A DNA stretch of 64,000 bases from Burkholderiales bacterium (GTDB taxonomy: Bacteria > Pseudomonadota > Gammaproteobacteria > Burkholderiales > Ga0077523): assembly GCA_022843925.1 (NCBI GenBank), contig JALHMS010000017.1, positions 1 through 64,000 of the forward strand, in the 5' to 3' direction. The notes beneath the pieces were generated by a model, which was not told the DNA's origin, ran no database searches, and saw only the letters and a program-made list of their open reading frames with translations. Below, piece by piece: positions 55,944 to 64,000 of this stretch. The translations under genes were made by a program, and so were the position numbers. Every line of letters begins with the position of its first letter. The first letter of the stretch is position 1.

Positions 55944-56678
55944 TTGGCTGCCCGCTTCGGACCGAAGGTCCATGTCGTGTTTCGCAAGGAAGACCTCGAC
56001 GGATTGCGCATCGAGGGGAAGGTCGTCGTCGTCCTCGACATCCTCTTCGCCACCTCGACCATCGTCGCCGCGCTGGCCAACGGTGCGACGTCGGTGATCC
56101 CGACGCTCGACGAATGGGGCGCGCGGGCGCAGGCGGCCGAGCTGCCCGAGGACACTTTCGTGGCGTCCGGCGAGCTGTACGCCGAGACCATCCCCGGATT
56201 CGCCCCGCCGGCGCCGCTCGCGCTGGTCGAGTACGGCATCGCGGGGAAGACCGTCGTGTACTCCACGACCAACGGCACGGTCGCCATCCAGAAGTCGATG
56301 GGCGCCGCCCACCTCTACGCCGGTGCCGTTCTGAACGGCGAGGCGCTCGTGGAACGGGTCTGCACGTCGCATCCCGGCGAGACGGTGATCATCGTCTGCT
56401 CGGGTTCGGCGGGCAACGCGAACCTGGAAGACATGATGGGCGCCGGTTTCTTCGTCGACCTCTTCGCGGCCCGCTATGCGGGCATGCACGATCTCTCCGA
56501 TGCCGCGCTCGCTTGCCATCAGCTCTATCGCGGCGGGACCCTGCTCGACACGCTGATGCGTTCCCGCGTCGGACGGATGATGCAGGAGCGCGATCTCGTC
56601 CATGAGGTCGAGTACGCCGCGCGGCCCTCGGTGCTCTCGGTGGTGCCGCGGCTGGATGGCACGCGGCTCGTCGCATGA
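55944..56678 (+). CDS. 2-phosphosulfolactate phosphatase-like protein (ComB family)
   Basis: 244 residues. ComB in methanogens removes phosphate from 2-phosphosulfolactate in coenzyme M synthesis; bacterial homologues lack a proven role. Motifs include VVVVLDILFATSTIVAALANGATSVIP, TNGTVAI, and VIIVCSGSAGNANLEDMMGAG. I chose the TTG at 55944, with GGAAGA eight bases upstream; no ATG suits the family N-terminus. Last enzyme gene of the catabolic operon; its stop overlaps the next gene's ATG (ATGA). No ComA or sulfonate gene is nearby, so the substrate is open. Confidence 0.85.
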   Translation: MAARFGPKVHVVFRKEDLDGLRIEGKVVVVLDILFATSTIVAALANGATSVIPTLDEWGARAQAAELPEDTFVASGELYAETIPGFAPPAPLALVEYGIAGKTVVYSTTNGTVAIQKSMGAAHLYAGAVLNGEALVERVCTSHPGETVIIVCSGSAGNANLEDMMGAGFFVDLFAARYAGMHDLSDAALACHQLYRGGTLLDTLMRSRVGRMMQERDLVHEVEYAARPSVLSVVPRLDGTRLVA

Positions 56679-57064
56679 CGTTCGCCGCGCGCGTATCCGG
56701 TCTCGCGCTGCTGGCGGTGGCCATGTTCGCCGCCGGCTGCACCGCCGACGCGTATCGGCGGGAGCGCGAGAAGATCGAGTTCGATATGGCCGAGATCGAC
56801 GATCGCGGGCTCGAGGGGCCGCCGGGCGGCAGGCGGCGCGTGGCCTACGAGTTCTGCATCCCGTCGCGGCAGGACTACATCACGCAGGTGCGGGTCATCG
56901 ACCCGTCCCTGCAGCTTTTCCCGACGGTGCCCGGGCGCTCCGGCTGCACGACCGAGCAGATCCTCGCCATCGGGCACACCGCGGCGCCGCAATGGCGGGA
57001 GCGCATCGAACGCCTCGCCGCTCTGCGCTACGTGAAGCGCATCCTGCGCTCCGACTTCGAATGA
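56675..57064 (+). CDS. Small lipoprotein, unknown function
   Basis: 129 residues. Lipobox MFAAGC ends the signal at Cys22. Mature part is charged, with RRVAYEFCIPSRQDYITQVRVIDPSLQLFP and a pair of cysteines that could form a disulfide. No family recognised. Overlaps the ComB-like gene by 4 bp and the next gene by 4 bp. Confidence 0.78.
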   Translation: MTFAARVSGLALLAVAMFAAGCTADAYRREREKIEFDMAEIDDRGLEGPPGGRRRVAYEFCIPSRQDYITQVRVIDPSLQLFPTVPGRSGCTTEQILAIGHTAAPQWRERIERLAALRYVKRILRSDFE

Positions 57065-57573
57065 CCGATCCTGCGAGTCGCCGCATGCGAAACGATGGAA
57101 GTCCGCGATCCCTCCGATGCCTGGCGATGGTATCGGCCGTGCTGCTCGTCGTCGGGTGCGCGGCGCCCCCAGGTCACGACCACGGCCCGGCTGCCGATCA
57201 TGACCATGGCAACGCCGCCGGCGCCGCGAAGCCTGTCGATGGCACGGCGCTCACGGGCACCATCACCTACCGGCAGCGCATCGCGCTGATGCCCGATGCC
57301 ATCGTGAAGGTCTGGCTGCAGGACGTCTCGCGGCCCGGTCTTCCGGTGCCGGAGATCCTCGACGAACAGGAGATCCGCCGTCCGGGGCAGGTGCCCATCC
57401 CGTTCTCGCTGCGGTACGACCCGGCGACGATCGATCCGACGCATACGTACACGCTGCTCGTTCGCATCTACGAAGGTGACCGCACGCGGTTCACGAACGC
57501 CAAGCCGTTCCCGGTGATCACCCAAGGCGGGTGTGCCGACCGGTGCGAAGTCATCGTGGACATGATGCAGTGA
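57061..57573 (+). CDS. YbaY/YscW-type lipoprotein with histidine-rich linker
   Basis: 170 residues. The signal ends VLLVVGC at Cys33. A short His/Asp linker (HDHGPAADHDHG, about 39-50) could bind metal. The rest is the beta-sandwich YbaY/type III secretion YscW family (LTGTITYRQRIALMPDAIVKVWLQDVS; then RYDPATIDPTHTYTLLVRIYE). Outer-membrane lipoprotein of unknown role. ATG at 57061 overlaps the preceding stop. Confidence 0.86.
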   Translation: MTDPASRRMRNDGSPRSLRCLAMVSAVLLVVGCAAPPGHDHGPAADHDHGNAAGAAKPVDGTALTGTITYRQRIALMPDAIVKVWLQDVSRPGLPVPEILDEQEIRRPGQVPIPFSLRYDPATIDPTHTYTLLVRIYEGDRTRFTNAKPFPVITQGGCADRCEVIVDMMQ

Positions 57574-57593
57574 CGAGCGCGGAGGACGCCCCC

Positions 57594-58469
57594 ATGATCT
57601 GCGAACGCGACATCGACCTTCCGAACGGACAGCGGCTGCACGTGGCCGAGGCGGGCAGCGGGCCGCTGATGCTCTTCCTCCACGGATTCCCCGAGGCCTG
57701 GTTCATGTGGCGCGGGGCGCTGGAGAAGTTCGGTGACCGGTTCCATGCCGTCGCGCCCGACCAGCGAGGCTACAACCTCTCGACGAAGCCCGAGGGCACC
57801 AAGCACTACCGTGCGAAGGCGCTCGTGCAGGATATCGTCCAGCTCATCGAGGCCCTCGGCCACGAGCGTTGCATCCTCGTGGCCCACGACTGGGGCGGCG
57901 CCATCGCGTGGAACGTCGCCGCGTGGCATCCGGAGCGCGTCGAGAAGCTCGTGATCGTGAATGCGCCCCATGCCGTGACGTTCGGGCGCGAACTGGCCAC
58001 GAGCGAGGCCCAGGTGGCCGCGAGTGCCTACATGACGCTCTTCCGGCAGGCCAAGGCAGAGCGCGTGATGTCGGAGGACGACTTCCGGCGTCTGCGCACC
58101 ATGAGCTTCGATCAATGGGCCGCCAATGGCGGTCCCGGGGACGCTGCCACGCTCGCGGCCTACGTCGAGGCGTGGTCCCGCCCCGGGGCGCTGACCGGGA
58201 TGCTCGAATGGTACCGCGCCTCGCCGCTGCATCCTCCGGAGCCCGATGCGCCGCTGCCGGTGCTCGATCCGGAGATCTTCCGTGTGAAGGTCCCGACGCT
58301 CGTGGTCTGGGGAGAGCGCGACCACGCGTTGCTGCCGGGGAACCTGGAGGGGCTGGGCGAAGTGGTGGATGATCTGCGTGTGGTGCGCATCCCCGATGCC
58401 TCGCACTGGGTCATCCACGAGCGTCCGGCGCAGGTGATGGGGGCCATCGAGGAATTCGTGGGCCGTTGA
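57594..58469 (+). CDS. Alpha/beta hydrolase, epoxide-hydrolase-like
   Basis: 291 residues. Oxyanion loop HGFPEAW; nucleophile Asp in VAHDWGGAIAW, an Asp (not Ser) that points to epoxide hydrolase or haloalkane dehalogenase chemistry. A cap domain follows (about 130-215), then the acid in VVWGERDHAL and His in DASHWVIHE. HGFPE plus DWGG is the usual epoxide-hydrolase combination. ATG at 57594 has GGAGGA seven bases upstream. 20 bp after the YbaY-like gene. Confidence 0.9.
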   Translation: MICERDIDLPNGQRLHVAEAGSGPLMLFLHGFPEAWFMWRGALEKFGDRFHAVAPDQRGYNLSTKPEGTKHYRAKALVQDIVQLIEALGHERCILVAHDWGGAIAWNVAAWHPERVEKLVIVNAPHAVTFGRELATSEAQVAASAYMTLFRQAKAERVMSEDDFRRLRTMSFDQWAANGGPGDAATLAAYVEAWSRPGALTGMLEWYRASPLHPPEPDAPLPVLDPEIFRVKVPTLVVWGERDHALLPGNLEGLGEVVDDLRVVRIPDASHWVIHERPAQVMGAIEEFVGR

Positions 58470-58481
58470 CGGGTCCATGGG

Positions 58482-58499
58482 CCGGGCAGGGGTGCCCGG
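58482..58499. terminator. Hairpin after the hydrolase gene
   Basis: CCGGGCA (58482-58488) and TGCCCGG (58493-58499) pair perfectly around GGGG, 12 bp past the stop. Followed by TGTGTT, not a true U run. Likely end of the long catabolic/lipoprotein unit. Confidence 0.45.
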
Positions 58500-58544
58500 T
58501 GTGTTCATCCACGGACGAGGGGAGCGCGACGAGGGAGTGATGCG

Positions 58545-58859
58545 ATGACGATGGTGCGGATCCTGGCGGTGCTGGCGATCGCAGCGATGGCGGCAGGGAA
58601 TGCGTCGGCCGAGGACTGCAGCCGGCCGAAGACGCCGGCCGAGCGGCTGATCTGCTCGAACGACCGGGTCAGCGATGCCCGTGAACACATGACCGTCGCC
58701 TTCTTCCTGGCCTACCGGCGCCTCGACACCGACGAGCGCCGGGCCGAGATGCGCAATCAGCAGCGGGCGTTCGAAGCGAAGGTGCGCGATGGCTGTATCG
58801 ATGTGCCGTGCATCCTCGAGGCGTACGCGGAGCGGACGCTGGAGCTGGAGCAGAACTAG
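58545..58859 (+). CDS. LprI-like (DUF1311-type) exported protein
   Basis: 104 residues. Signal peptide about 1-22 (ending ASAED). Mature protein has four cysteines in the LprI/DUF1311 pattern: DCSRPKTPAERLICSN, then RRLDTDERRAEMRNQQRAFEAKVRDGC. Members include a lysozyme inhibitor in mycobacteria; the role here is unknown. ATG at 58545 (a second at 58551). Convergent with the Rieske gene. Confidence 0.82.
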   Translation: MTMVRILAVLAIAAMAAGNASAEDCSRPKTPAERLICSNDRVSDAREHMTVAFFLAYRRLDTDERRAEMRNQQRAFEAKVRDGCIDVPCILEAYAERTLELEQN

Positions 58860-58886
58860 GGAGGTGCTGCGTCGCAACGCCTCCCT
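58858..58886. terminator. Hairpin shared by convergent lprI-like and Rieske genes
   Basis: AGGGAGG (58858-58864) and CCTCCCT (58880-58886) pair perfectly, with inner TGC/GCA pairing in the loop. The first arm includes the last base of the LprI-like TAG stop. No U run; could slow transcription from both sides. Confidence 0.4.
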
Positions 58887-58907
58887 TGCGGACTGCCGTC
58901 GCAGCAG

Positions 58908-60014
58908 CTACCGCAGCGCCGGCTCCAGGTGGCGTCGGATGAACTCGTGGAAGTGCACCATGCCATCTTCCATCGGCGACTGGTACGGCCCGATCTCGTT
59001 CTCCCCGCGCAGCCACAGCGCCTTGCGCCCCTCCTGCATCCGGACGCAGATCTCTTCATCCTCCACGGCGGTCTCGGCGTAGGCCGCCTGCTCCGCCTCG
59101 ACGAACTCCGGCTCGAAGAGCGCGATGTCCTCGGGGTAGTAGAACTCCACGATGTTCGTGCAGGCCTCCGGCCCCTGCGGGAGGATGGTGGAGATCACGA
59201 GCACGTGCGGGTACCACTCCACCATGATGTTCGGGTAATAGGTGAGCCAGATGGCGCCCTGCGGAGGTGTCGTGCCGCCGTAGTACTTCAGGATCTGTTC
59301 GTGCCAGCGCCGGTAGACCGCCGATCCGGGCTTGCCGAGGTTCTGGAACACGCCGACGGTCTGGACGCTGTACCAGTCGCCGAACTCCCACTGCAGCCCT
59401 TCGCAGTCGACGAACTGGCCGAGCCCGGGGTGGAAGGGAACCACGTGATAGTCCTCGAGGTAGACCTCGATGAACGTCTTCCAGTTGACCGGGTATTGAT
59501 CGATGCGGGTACTGTGATAGAGGTAACCCGAGAAATCGAAGTCGCGGCGCAGGGCGGCGCTGGCGAGATCGCGCGCGACGTTGCGCCGCCCCGAGAACAG
59601 GAGACCGTTCCAGTTCTGCAGCGGCGTCTTCGCGAGGTCGAGGCACGGATTGCCCGGGAAGTGCGGGGCTCCCAGCAGCCTGCCCGTGGTGTCGTACGTC
59701 CAGCGGTGGAGGGGGCAGATGATGTGCTCCGTCCGGCCGCGGCCCTTCAGCATGATGGCCTGGCGGTGGCGGCAGACATTGCTCAGCAGTTCGACGCCCT
59801 GGTCGTTGCGGAACAGCGTCCTGCCATGGCCCATCCATTCGAGCGTGTGGTAGTGGCCGGCTTCCGGCACCATCAGTTCGTGCCCCACGTATCCGGGGCC
59901 GTGCTCGAAGAACAGTTTCATTTCCAGCTCGTGTATCCCCCGCTCGAAGTACCAGTCGACCGGTAGCTGTGTCGGCGTCGTGGTCAGGGCGGAAAGATTG
60001 GCCAGGTCGGTCAT
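58908..60014 (-). CDS. Rieske [2Fe-2S] aromatic-ring-hydroxylating-type oxygenase, alpha subunit
   Basis: 368 residues. Rieske cluster ligands Cys81-His83 (CRHRQ) and Cys100-His103 (CPLHRWTYD). The mononuclear iron site lies in IEVYLEDYHVVPFHPGL. Shape and position next to xseB-ispA-dxs are typical for betaproteobacteria; no reductase or beta subunit adjoins, so it needs an external electron donor. Substrate unknown; probably cytosolic. ATG at 60014. Transcribed away from xseB. Confidence 0.92.
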   Translation of the reverse strand: MTDLANLSALTTTPTQLPVDWYFERGIHELEMKLFFEHGPGYVGHELMVPEAGHYHTLEWMGHGRTLFRNDQGVELLSNVCRHRQAIMLKGRGRTEHIICPLHRWTYDTTGRLLGAPHFPGNPCLDLAKTPLQNWNGLLFSGRRNVARDLASAALRRDFDFSGYLYHSTRIDQYPVNWKTFIEVYLEDYHVVPFHPGLGQFVDCEGLQWEFGDWYSVQTVGVFQNLGKPGSAVYRRWHEQILKYYGGTTPPQGAIWLTYYPNIMVEWYPHVLVISTILPQGPEACTNIVEFYYPEDIALFEPEFVEAEQAAYAETAVEDEEICVRMQEGRKALWLRGENEIGPYQSPMEDGMVHFHEFIRRHLEPALR

Positions 60015-60386
60015 GATGTGTGTGCCACCCCCATTCCGGGTTGAACTGCGAGAGCATCGAGGATGCTCGAGAGACCTCCGCCCAGGAGCGATTCTTCGCC
60101 GACCGCAGCCATGGGCTCAGAGAAAGCACCGCCCGCGACGTCTTCTGAAGCAGGCCCGGAAACAACCGGAAAAACGGCCCGGCATCTTTCGGGATGCGGG
60201 CTTGCCTAAAAACAAAAAGCCGCCCGCGACATGCGCGACAACGGCCCGGGTCGCAACACAGGGAGCGCTGCACGACGCTGGATCTCCGGCGTCGGAACCT
60301 TGTGCCTTGACAAGACTCGGATTTTCCCCCACCCCGAACCCCGGGGCAAGGACTTGTTGACGCTCTGCAGCAAGGGGAGAACGCCG
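60015..60386. other. Intergenic region with hairpins, no gene seen
   Basis: 372 bp between the divergent Rieske and xseB genes. No credible coding frame on either strand. A GC-rich imperfect hairpin followed by TTTTTGTTTTT on the minus strand (60210-60240) resembles a terminator, and GCCCGGCATC/GATGCGGGC (60177-60201, one bulge) another. A TTGACA at 60307-60312 lacks a -10 box. The xseB promoter follows at 60387. Confidence 0.5.
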
Positions 60387-60416
60387 TTGACCCTGCGTCT
60401 TCGCATGGGGTAGATT
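60387..60416 (+). promoter_or_regulatory. Sigma-70 promoter of xseB-ispA-dxs
   Basis: TTGACC (60387-60392) and TAGATT (60411-60416) are 18 bases apart; the box starts 34 bp before the xseB ATG. Both hexamers match four to five consensus positions. Best promoter candidate for the isoprenoid operon. Confidence 0.5.
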
Positions 60417-60444
60417 CCGCCCCTTTCCGTGGCTCAGAGTGCCC

Positions 60445-60687
60445 ATGGCGAAAGCCCCCGAATCGAAGGTGCCTCCGAGCTTCGAAGCCGCCCTTGCCGA
60501 GCTCGAAGGCGTGGTTTCCGCAATGGAGGGCAGCCAGCTCACGCTGGAGGCATCGCTTGCGGCCTATCGTCGCGGGGCCGAGTTGCTGAAGTACTGTCAA
60601 GGCATGCTCGAAGACGCTCAGCAGCAGATCCGCATCCTGGAGGGGGAGACGCTTCGCGCCTTGCCCGCATCCGATGACGACGAGTGA
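60445..60687 (+). CDS. xseB: Exodeoxyribonuclease VII small subunit
   Basis: 80 residues. FEAALAELEGVVSAMEGSQLTLEASLAAYRRGAELLKYCQ is the helical hairpin of XseB, and EDAQQQIRILEGE closes it. Joins XseA to degrade single-stranded DNA. ATG at 60445; an in-frame GTG six bases earlier is possible. The ispA ATG lies inside its last codons (14-bp overlap), so translation is coupled. XseA is not in the window. Confidence 0.93.
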   Translation: MAKAPESKVPPSFEAALAELEGVVSAMEGSQLTLEASLAAYRRGAELLKYCQGMLEDAQQQIRILEGETLRALPASDDDE

Positions 60688-61597
60688 TACGGGCCCAGGC
60701 GATCGCGCGTCGGGCGATCTCGGCGGCTGGATGCAGGCGCGCCAGGATCGCATCGAGCAGGTTCTCGCCTCGATGCTGCCCGATCCGGCCATTGCACCGA
60801 CGCGGCTCCACGAAGCCATGCGCTACGCCGTGCTGGGAGGCGGCAAGCGCGTCCGTCCGCTGCTGGCCTACGCGGCCGGCGAGGCTGTCGGTGCGGATCC
60901 CGCACGGGTCGATCGCGTCGCCGCGGCTGTGGAACTCATCCACGCCTACTCGCTCGTCCACGATGACCTTCCTTGCATGGACGACGATGTGCTCCGACGG
61001 GGTCGACCGACGGTGCACGTCCGGTATGACGAAGCCACCGCCATGCTGGTCGGCGACAGCCTGCAGAGCCTCGCTTTCGAGGTGATCGCAGAGGGCACGA
61101 TCGCCGATGATCCGCGCGTCGAGCGCAAGATGGTCGCCATGCTGGCCCGCGCATCCGGATCCCGCGGCATGGCGGGCGGGCAGGCCGTCGATCTCGACAG
61201 CCAGGGCAAGATCCTCTCGGTACCCGAACTCGAGTTCATGCACGGTCACAAGACCGGTGCCCTCATTCTCGTGGCCGTCCTGCTCGGTGCCCGGTGCGGC
61301 AATCCGTCCGACGCGGAGATCGCCGGTCTGGGCCGTTACGCGAAGTTCGTGGGGCTCGCCTTCCAGGTGGTGGACGACATCCTCGATGCCACCGCTTCCA
61401 CCGAGACACTCGGCAAGACGGCGGGCAAGGATGCGGACGCCGACAAGCCGACCTTCGTGAGCGCGATGGGCATCTCGCGGGCGAAGGGCTTCGCGGACGA
61501 GCTTCTCGCGGATGCGCTCGCCTCCCTCGACATCGTGGCGGAGCGGGGCGAACGGCTCCGGGAGATCGCAAGGTACGTCGTGGCGCGCGACCGATGA
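60674..61597 (+). CDS. ispA: Farnesyl diphosphate synthase
   Basis: 307 residues. Condenses isopentenyl diphosphate with allylic diphosphates to make FPP. First Asp-rich motif DDLPCMDDD (97-105); second, DDILD (about 236-240). GGGKRVRP near 55-62 binds the diphosphate. The residues before FARM (YSLVHDDLP) fit a C15-length enzyme. Lies between xseB and dxs, overlapping both (14 and 4 bp). Confidence 0.95.
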   Translation: MTTSDTGPGDRASGDLGGWMQARQDRIEQVLASMLPDPAIAPTRLHEAMRYAVLGGGKRVRPLLAYAAGEAVGADPARVDRVAAAVELIHAYSLVHDDLPCMDDDVLRRGRPTVHVRYDEATAMLVGDSLQSLAFEVIAEGTIADDPRVERKMVAMLARASGSRGMAGGQAVDLDSQGKILSVPELEFMHGHKTGALILVAVLLGARCGNPSDAEIAGLGRYAKFVGLAFQVVDDILDATASTETLGKTAGKDADADKPTFVSAMGISRAKGFADELLADALASLDIVAERGERLREIARYVVARDR

Positions 61598-63444
61598 CCG
61601 CTTACCCGCTGCTGGATACCATCGAAACGCCCGCGGATGTCCGCCGACTCGACCGCCGTCGGCTCGCGCAGCTGGCGACGGAGCTTCGTCAGTTCATCAT
61701 CGAATCCGTCGCAGCGACGGGCGGCCACCTGTCGTCGAACCTCGGCACCGTGGAACTCACGGTGGCCCTGCACCACGTGTTCGAGACGCCGGCCGATCGC
61801 ATCGTCTGGGACGTCGGCCACCAGACCTACGCGCACAAGATCCTCACCGGGCGGCGTGTGGCCATGGCGACGCTGCGGCAACTCGGGGGCATCGCAGGCT
61901 TTCCGCGTCGGGAGGAAAGCCCGTACGACACCTTCGGGACCGCGCACTCCAGCACGTCGATCAGCGCTGCACTCGGGATGGCCATGGCGGCGCGACTCGC
62001 GGGTCGCCGGCAGCATTCCGTGGCGGTGATCGGCGACGGCGCGATGACCGCCGGGATGGCCTTCGAAGCGTTGAACAATGCCGGGGCCACCGACGCGAAC
62101 GTCCTCGTCGTCCTGAACGACAACGACATGTCCATCAGCGAGAACGTGGGCGCGCTGAACAACTACCTCGCGAAGCTGCTCTCCGGCGGCTTGTACACCG
62201 CGGCGCGCAAGGCGGGCGAGCGCGTCCTGCGCGTCGTGCCGCCGGCCCTGGAGCTGGCGAGACGGGCCGAGGAACATGTGAAGGGGATGGTCACCCCCGG
62301 TACGCTCTTCGAGGAGTTCGGGTTCAACTACATCGGCCCCATCGACGGTCACGACCTCGACGTGCTGGTGTCGACGATGAAGAACATCCGGAGGCTCGAT
62401 GGCCCGCAGTTCCTGCACGTCGTGACGCGCAAGGGCAAGGGCATGAAGGCGGCCGAGGATGATCCGATCCTCTACCACGGCGTGTCGAAGTTCGATCCCG
62501 CCGTGGGCATCGTCGCCAAGCCTCCGGGGAAGCTCACCTACACGCAGGTCTTCGGCGACTGGCTCTGCGACATGGCAGTGCGGGATCCGCGGTTGGTGGG
62601 CATCACGCCCGCCATGCGCGAAGGGTCCGGTCTTGTGCGCTTCTCGCAGGAACATCCGAAGCGCTACTTCGACGTCGGCATCGCCGAACAGCACGCGGTG
62701 ACCTTCGCTGCCGGCATGGCCTGCGAAGGCATGCGGCCGGTCGTGGCGATCTACTCGACGTTCCTCCAGCGCGGCTACGACCAGTTGATCCACGACGTCT
62801 GCCTGCAGAACCTGCCGGTGGTGTTCGCGCTCGATCGCGGCGGCCTCGTGGGCGCCGACGGCCCAACGCACCATGGAGCCTTCGATCTCTCGTTCCTCCG
62901 ATGCCTGCCCAACATGGCGGTGATGGCGCCGGCCGACGAGAACGAATGCCGGCAGATGCTGTTCACGGCCTTCTCCCTCGGAACGCCTGCGGCCGTCCGC
63001 TATCCGCGCGGCAGTGGTCCTGGAACCGTGCCTGCGAACGAGATGACCGCCCTGCCGCTCGGCAAGGCCGAGGTTCGGCGTCGCGGTTCGCGCGTCGCGA
63101 TCCTGGCGTTCGGGTCGATGGTGCAGCCGGCGCTCGCCGCGGGCGACGCCCTCGACGCGACCGTCGTGAACATGCGCTTCGTGAAGCCGATCGACGAGAC
63201 GCTGATCGCCGAACTCGCCGCGACGCACGATCTCATCGTGACGGTCGAGGAGAACGTCACCGACGGTGGTGCCGGCAGCGCGGTGGCGGAGTCGCTGTCG
63301 CGCAGCCGCATCGCGCGGCCGACGCTGCATCTCGGACTGCCGGACGCGTTCGTCGAGCACGGCGACCACGCATTGCTCCTCGCGCGCTGCGGCCTCGACG
63401 CCGACGGGATCACGCGCTCGGTGCAGGCGCGGCTTCATCGTTAG
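61594..63444 (+). CDS. dxs: 1-deoxy-D-xylulose-5-phosphate synthase
   Basis: 616 residues. First enzyme of the MEP isoprenoid route: pyruvate plus glyceraldehyde-3-phosphate to DXP, with thiamine diphosphate. Visible: [37 protein letters not shown], the ThDP motif [18 protein letters not shown]...NDNDMSIS, and the catalytic-Glu block [20 protein letters not shown] at 61594 overlaps the ispA stop (ATGA). Complete and undamaged. Confidence 0.96.
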   Translation: MTAYPLLDTIETPADVRRLDRRRLAQLATELRQFIIESVAATGGHLSSNLGTVELTVALHHVFETPADRIVWDVGHQTYAHKILTGRRVAMATLRQLGGIAGFPRREESPYDTFGTAHSSTSISAALGMAMAARLAGRRQHSVAVIGDGAMTAGMAFEALNNAGATDANVLVVLNDNDMSISENVGALNNYLAKLLSGGLYTAARKAGERVLRVVPPALELARRAEEHVKGMVTPGTLFEEFGFNYIGPIDGHDLDVLVSTMKNIRRLDGPQFLHVVTRKGKGMKAAEDDPILYHGVSKFDPAVGIVAKPPGKLTYTQVFGDWLCDMAVRDPRLVGITPAMREGSGLVRFSQEHPKRYFDVGIAEQHAVTFAAGMACEGMRPVVAIYSTFLQRGYDQLIHDVCLQNLPVVFALDRGGLVGADGPTHHGAFDLSFLRCLPNMAVMAPADENECRQMLFTAFSLGTPAAVRYPRGSGPGTVPANEMTALPLGKAEVRRRGSRVAILAFGSMVQPALAAGDALDATVVNMRFVKPIDETLIAELAATHDLIVTVEENVTDGGAGSAVAESLSRSRIARPTLHLGLPDAFVEHGDHALLLARCGLDADGITRSVQARLHR

Positions 63445-63461
63445 GCGATTCGGCGCGCGTC

Positions 63462-63467
63462 TATAAT
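63462..63467 (+). promoter_or_regulatory. TATAAT box before folE2
   Basis: A perfect TATAAT lies 18 bp past the dxs stop and 142 bp before the folE2 ATG. No clear -35 at the right distance, so it may be an extended or activated promoter. The long leader between it and folE2 shows no riboswitch I can recognise. Confidence 0.4.
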
Positions 63468-63608
63468 CGGACCGGATGTGTCGCATCGCGCTGCAACCCG
63501 CGACAGCGACATCCGGCGCGCGAATCCACCCCGGTACCGCGTGCCGACAACCTCCGGCCGATCGGGGACATGCCTCCGACGTCGCCGCCCACGAGAGGAC
63601 CATTCCCG

Positions 63609-64000
63609 ATGAACAAGCCGGAACAGATCGTCATCCCCGACGTGCAGAGCAGCGCGGACACCAGGCGCATCGCCATCGATCGGGTGGGCATCAAATCGAT
63701 CCGCCATCCGGTGCGGGTGCGCGATCGCAACGGCGGCGTGCAACACACCGTCGCCCACTTCAACATGTACGTGCACCTGCCCCACAACTTCAAGGGCACG
63801 CACATGTCGCGTTTCGTGGAGATCCTGAACGTCCATGAGGGAGAGATCTCCGTCGAATCGTTCGAGCCCATGCTCCGCCACATGGTCGAGCGCCTCGAGG
63901 CGCAGTCGGGTCATGTGGAGATGACCTTCCCGTACTTCGTGGACAAGGCGGCGCCCGTATCGGGTGTGAAGAGCCTGCTCGACTACGAGGTGACCTTCGT
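63609..64000 (+). CDS. folE2: GTP cyclohydrolase IB (FolE2), 3' end beyond window
   Basis: About 130 residues visible of ~270. Makes 7,8-dihydroneopterin triphosphate from GTP for folate synthesis. N-terminal text [27 protein letters not shown] and [19 protein letters not shown] is typical of the zinc-independent IB type rather than FolE. ATG at 63609 with GAGAGGA upstream. The order dxs-folE2 is common in betaproteobacteria. The catalytic Cys region is not within the window. Confidence 0.94.
   Translation, partial: MNKPEQIVIPDVQSSADTRRIAIDRVGIKSIRHPVRVRDRNGGVQHTVAHFNMYVHLPHNFKGTHMSRFVEILNVHEGEISVESFEPMLRHMVERLEAQSGHVEMTFPYFVDKAAPVSGVKSLLDYEVTF

Noticed and set aside
60307..60312. TTGACA as the xseB promoter -35
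   Set aside because: No -10 hexamer lies 16-18 bases downstream; the TTGACC/TAGATT pair at 60387-60416 is better placed.

Overview
The window is about 68-70% GC (my estimate by eye) and densely coded. It looks like a betaproteobacterial chromosome, probably an uncultured Burkholderiales or Nitrosomonadales relative. The clues are the gene order Rieske oxygenase / xseB / ispA / dxs / folE2, a form IC RuBisCO cluster with cbbX, a glrK-qseG-glrR locus, PA2778/PA2779-type proteins, PEP-CTERM proteins and a CysB-type regulator. I see no rRNA, tRNA, CRISPR array or prophage. Both window ends cut a gene: an amidase on the left and folE2 on the right.

Layout. (1) 1-7.1 kb: an amidase, a 265-bp IS5-like miniature element flanked by CTAG duplications, then a leftward Calvin-cycle operon (cbbS, cbbX, fbp, prk, fba). 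Its head is destroyed. Only the last ~95 codons of cbbL remain, joined directly to the 3' half of the divergent regulator gene cbbR, which also has an 11-bp tandem duplication that shifts its frame. (2) 7.1-17.7 kb: a CHASE-PAS histidine kinase, a PA2778/PA2779 envelope cluster, glrR-qseG-glrK, and a hydratase/dehydrogenase pair. (3) 17.9-27.1 kb: a PEP-CTERM protein, a DUF3467 protein, a GAF-HlyD adaptor with a terminator-like palindrome inside its coding start, a serine hydrolase with an OmpA lipoprotein, threonine aldolase overlapping a Deg protease, and an unknown protein with a YfiM-like tail. (4) 27.2-33.7 kb: one tightly packed rightward unit (TPR protein, MacB/LolD-like ABC ATPase and permease, LolA-like protein, beta-barrel) followed by a LytS/LytTR pair. 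The ATPase begins with two in-frame copies of a 52-bp repeat. (5) 33.8-41.5 kb: a two-domain kinase, an NAD-linked reductase, and cysB-DUF2339-DUF3999. (6) 41.6-47.8 kb: a small lipoprotein, dusA, an orphan sigma-54 promoter followed by ~180 nt of GGA-rich RNA and a strong terminator, a PhnM-like protein without the usual metal motif, a second Deg protease, a second PEP-CTERM protein and a PNPOx-like protein. (7) 47.9-58.9 kb: an M81 peptidase and a transaminase facing a GST / acyl-CoA dehydrogenase / hydroxyacyl-CoA dehydrogenase / MaoC / ComB-like catabolic operon, then small lipoproteins and a hydrolase. (8) 58.9-64 kb: Rieske oxygenase and the isoprenoid/folate genes.

Points most worth following up are the broken RuBisCO locus next to otherwise intact Calvin genes, the sigma-54/GGA-rich RNA candidate whose GGAGACC motif recurs in the ribosome-binding sites of both PEP-CTERM genes, and the repeat-extended ABC ATPase.
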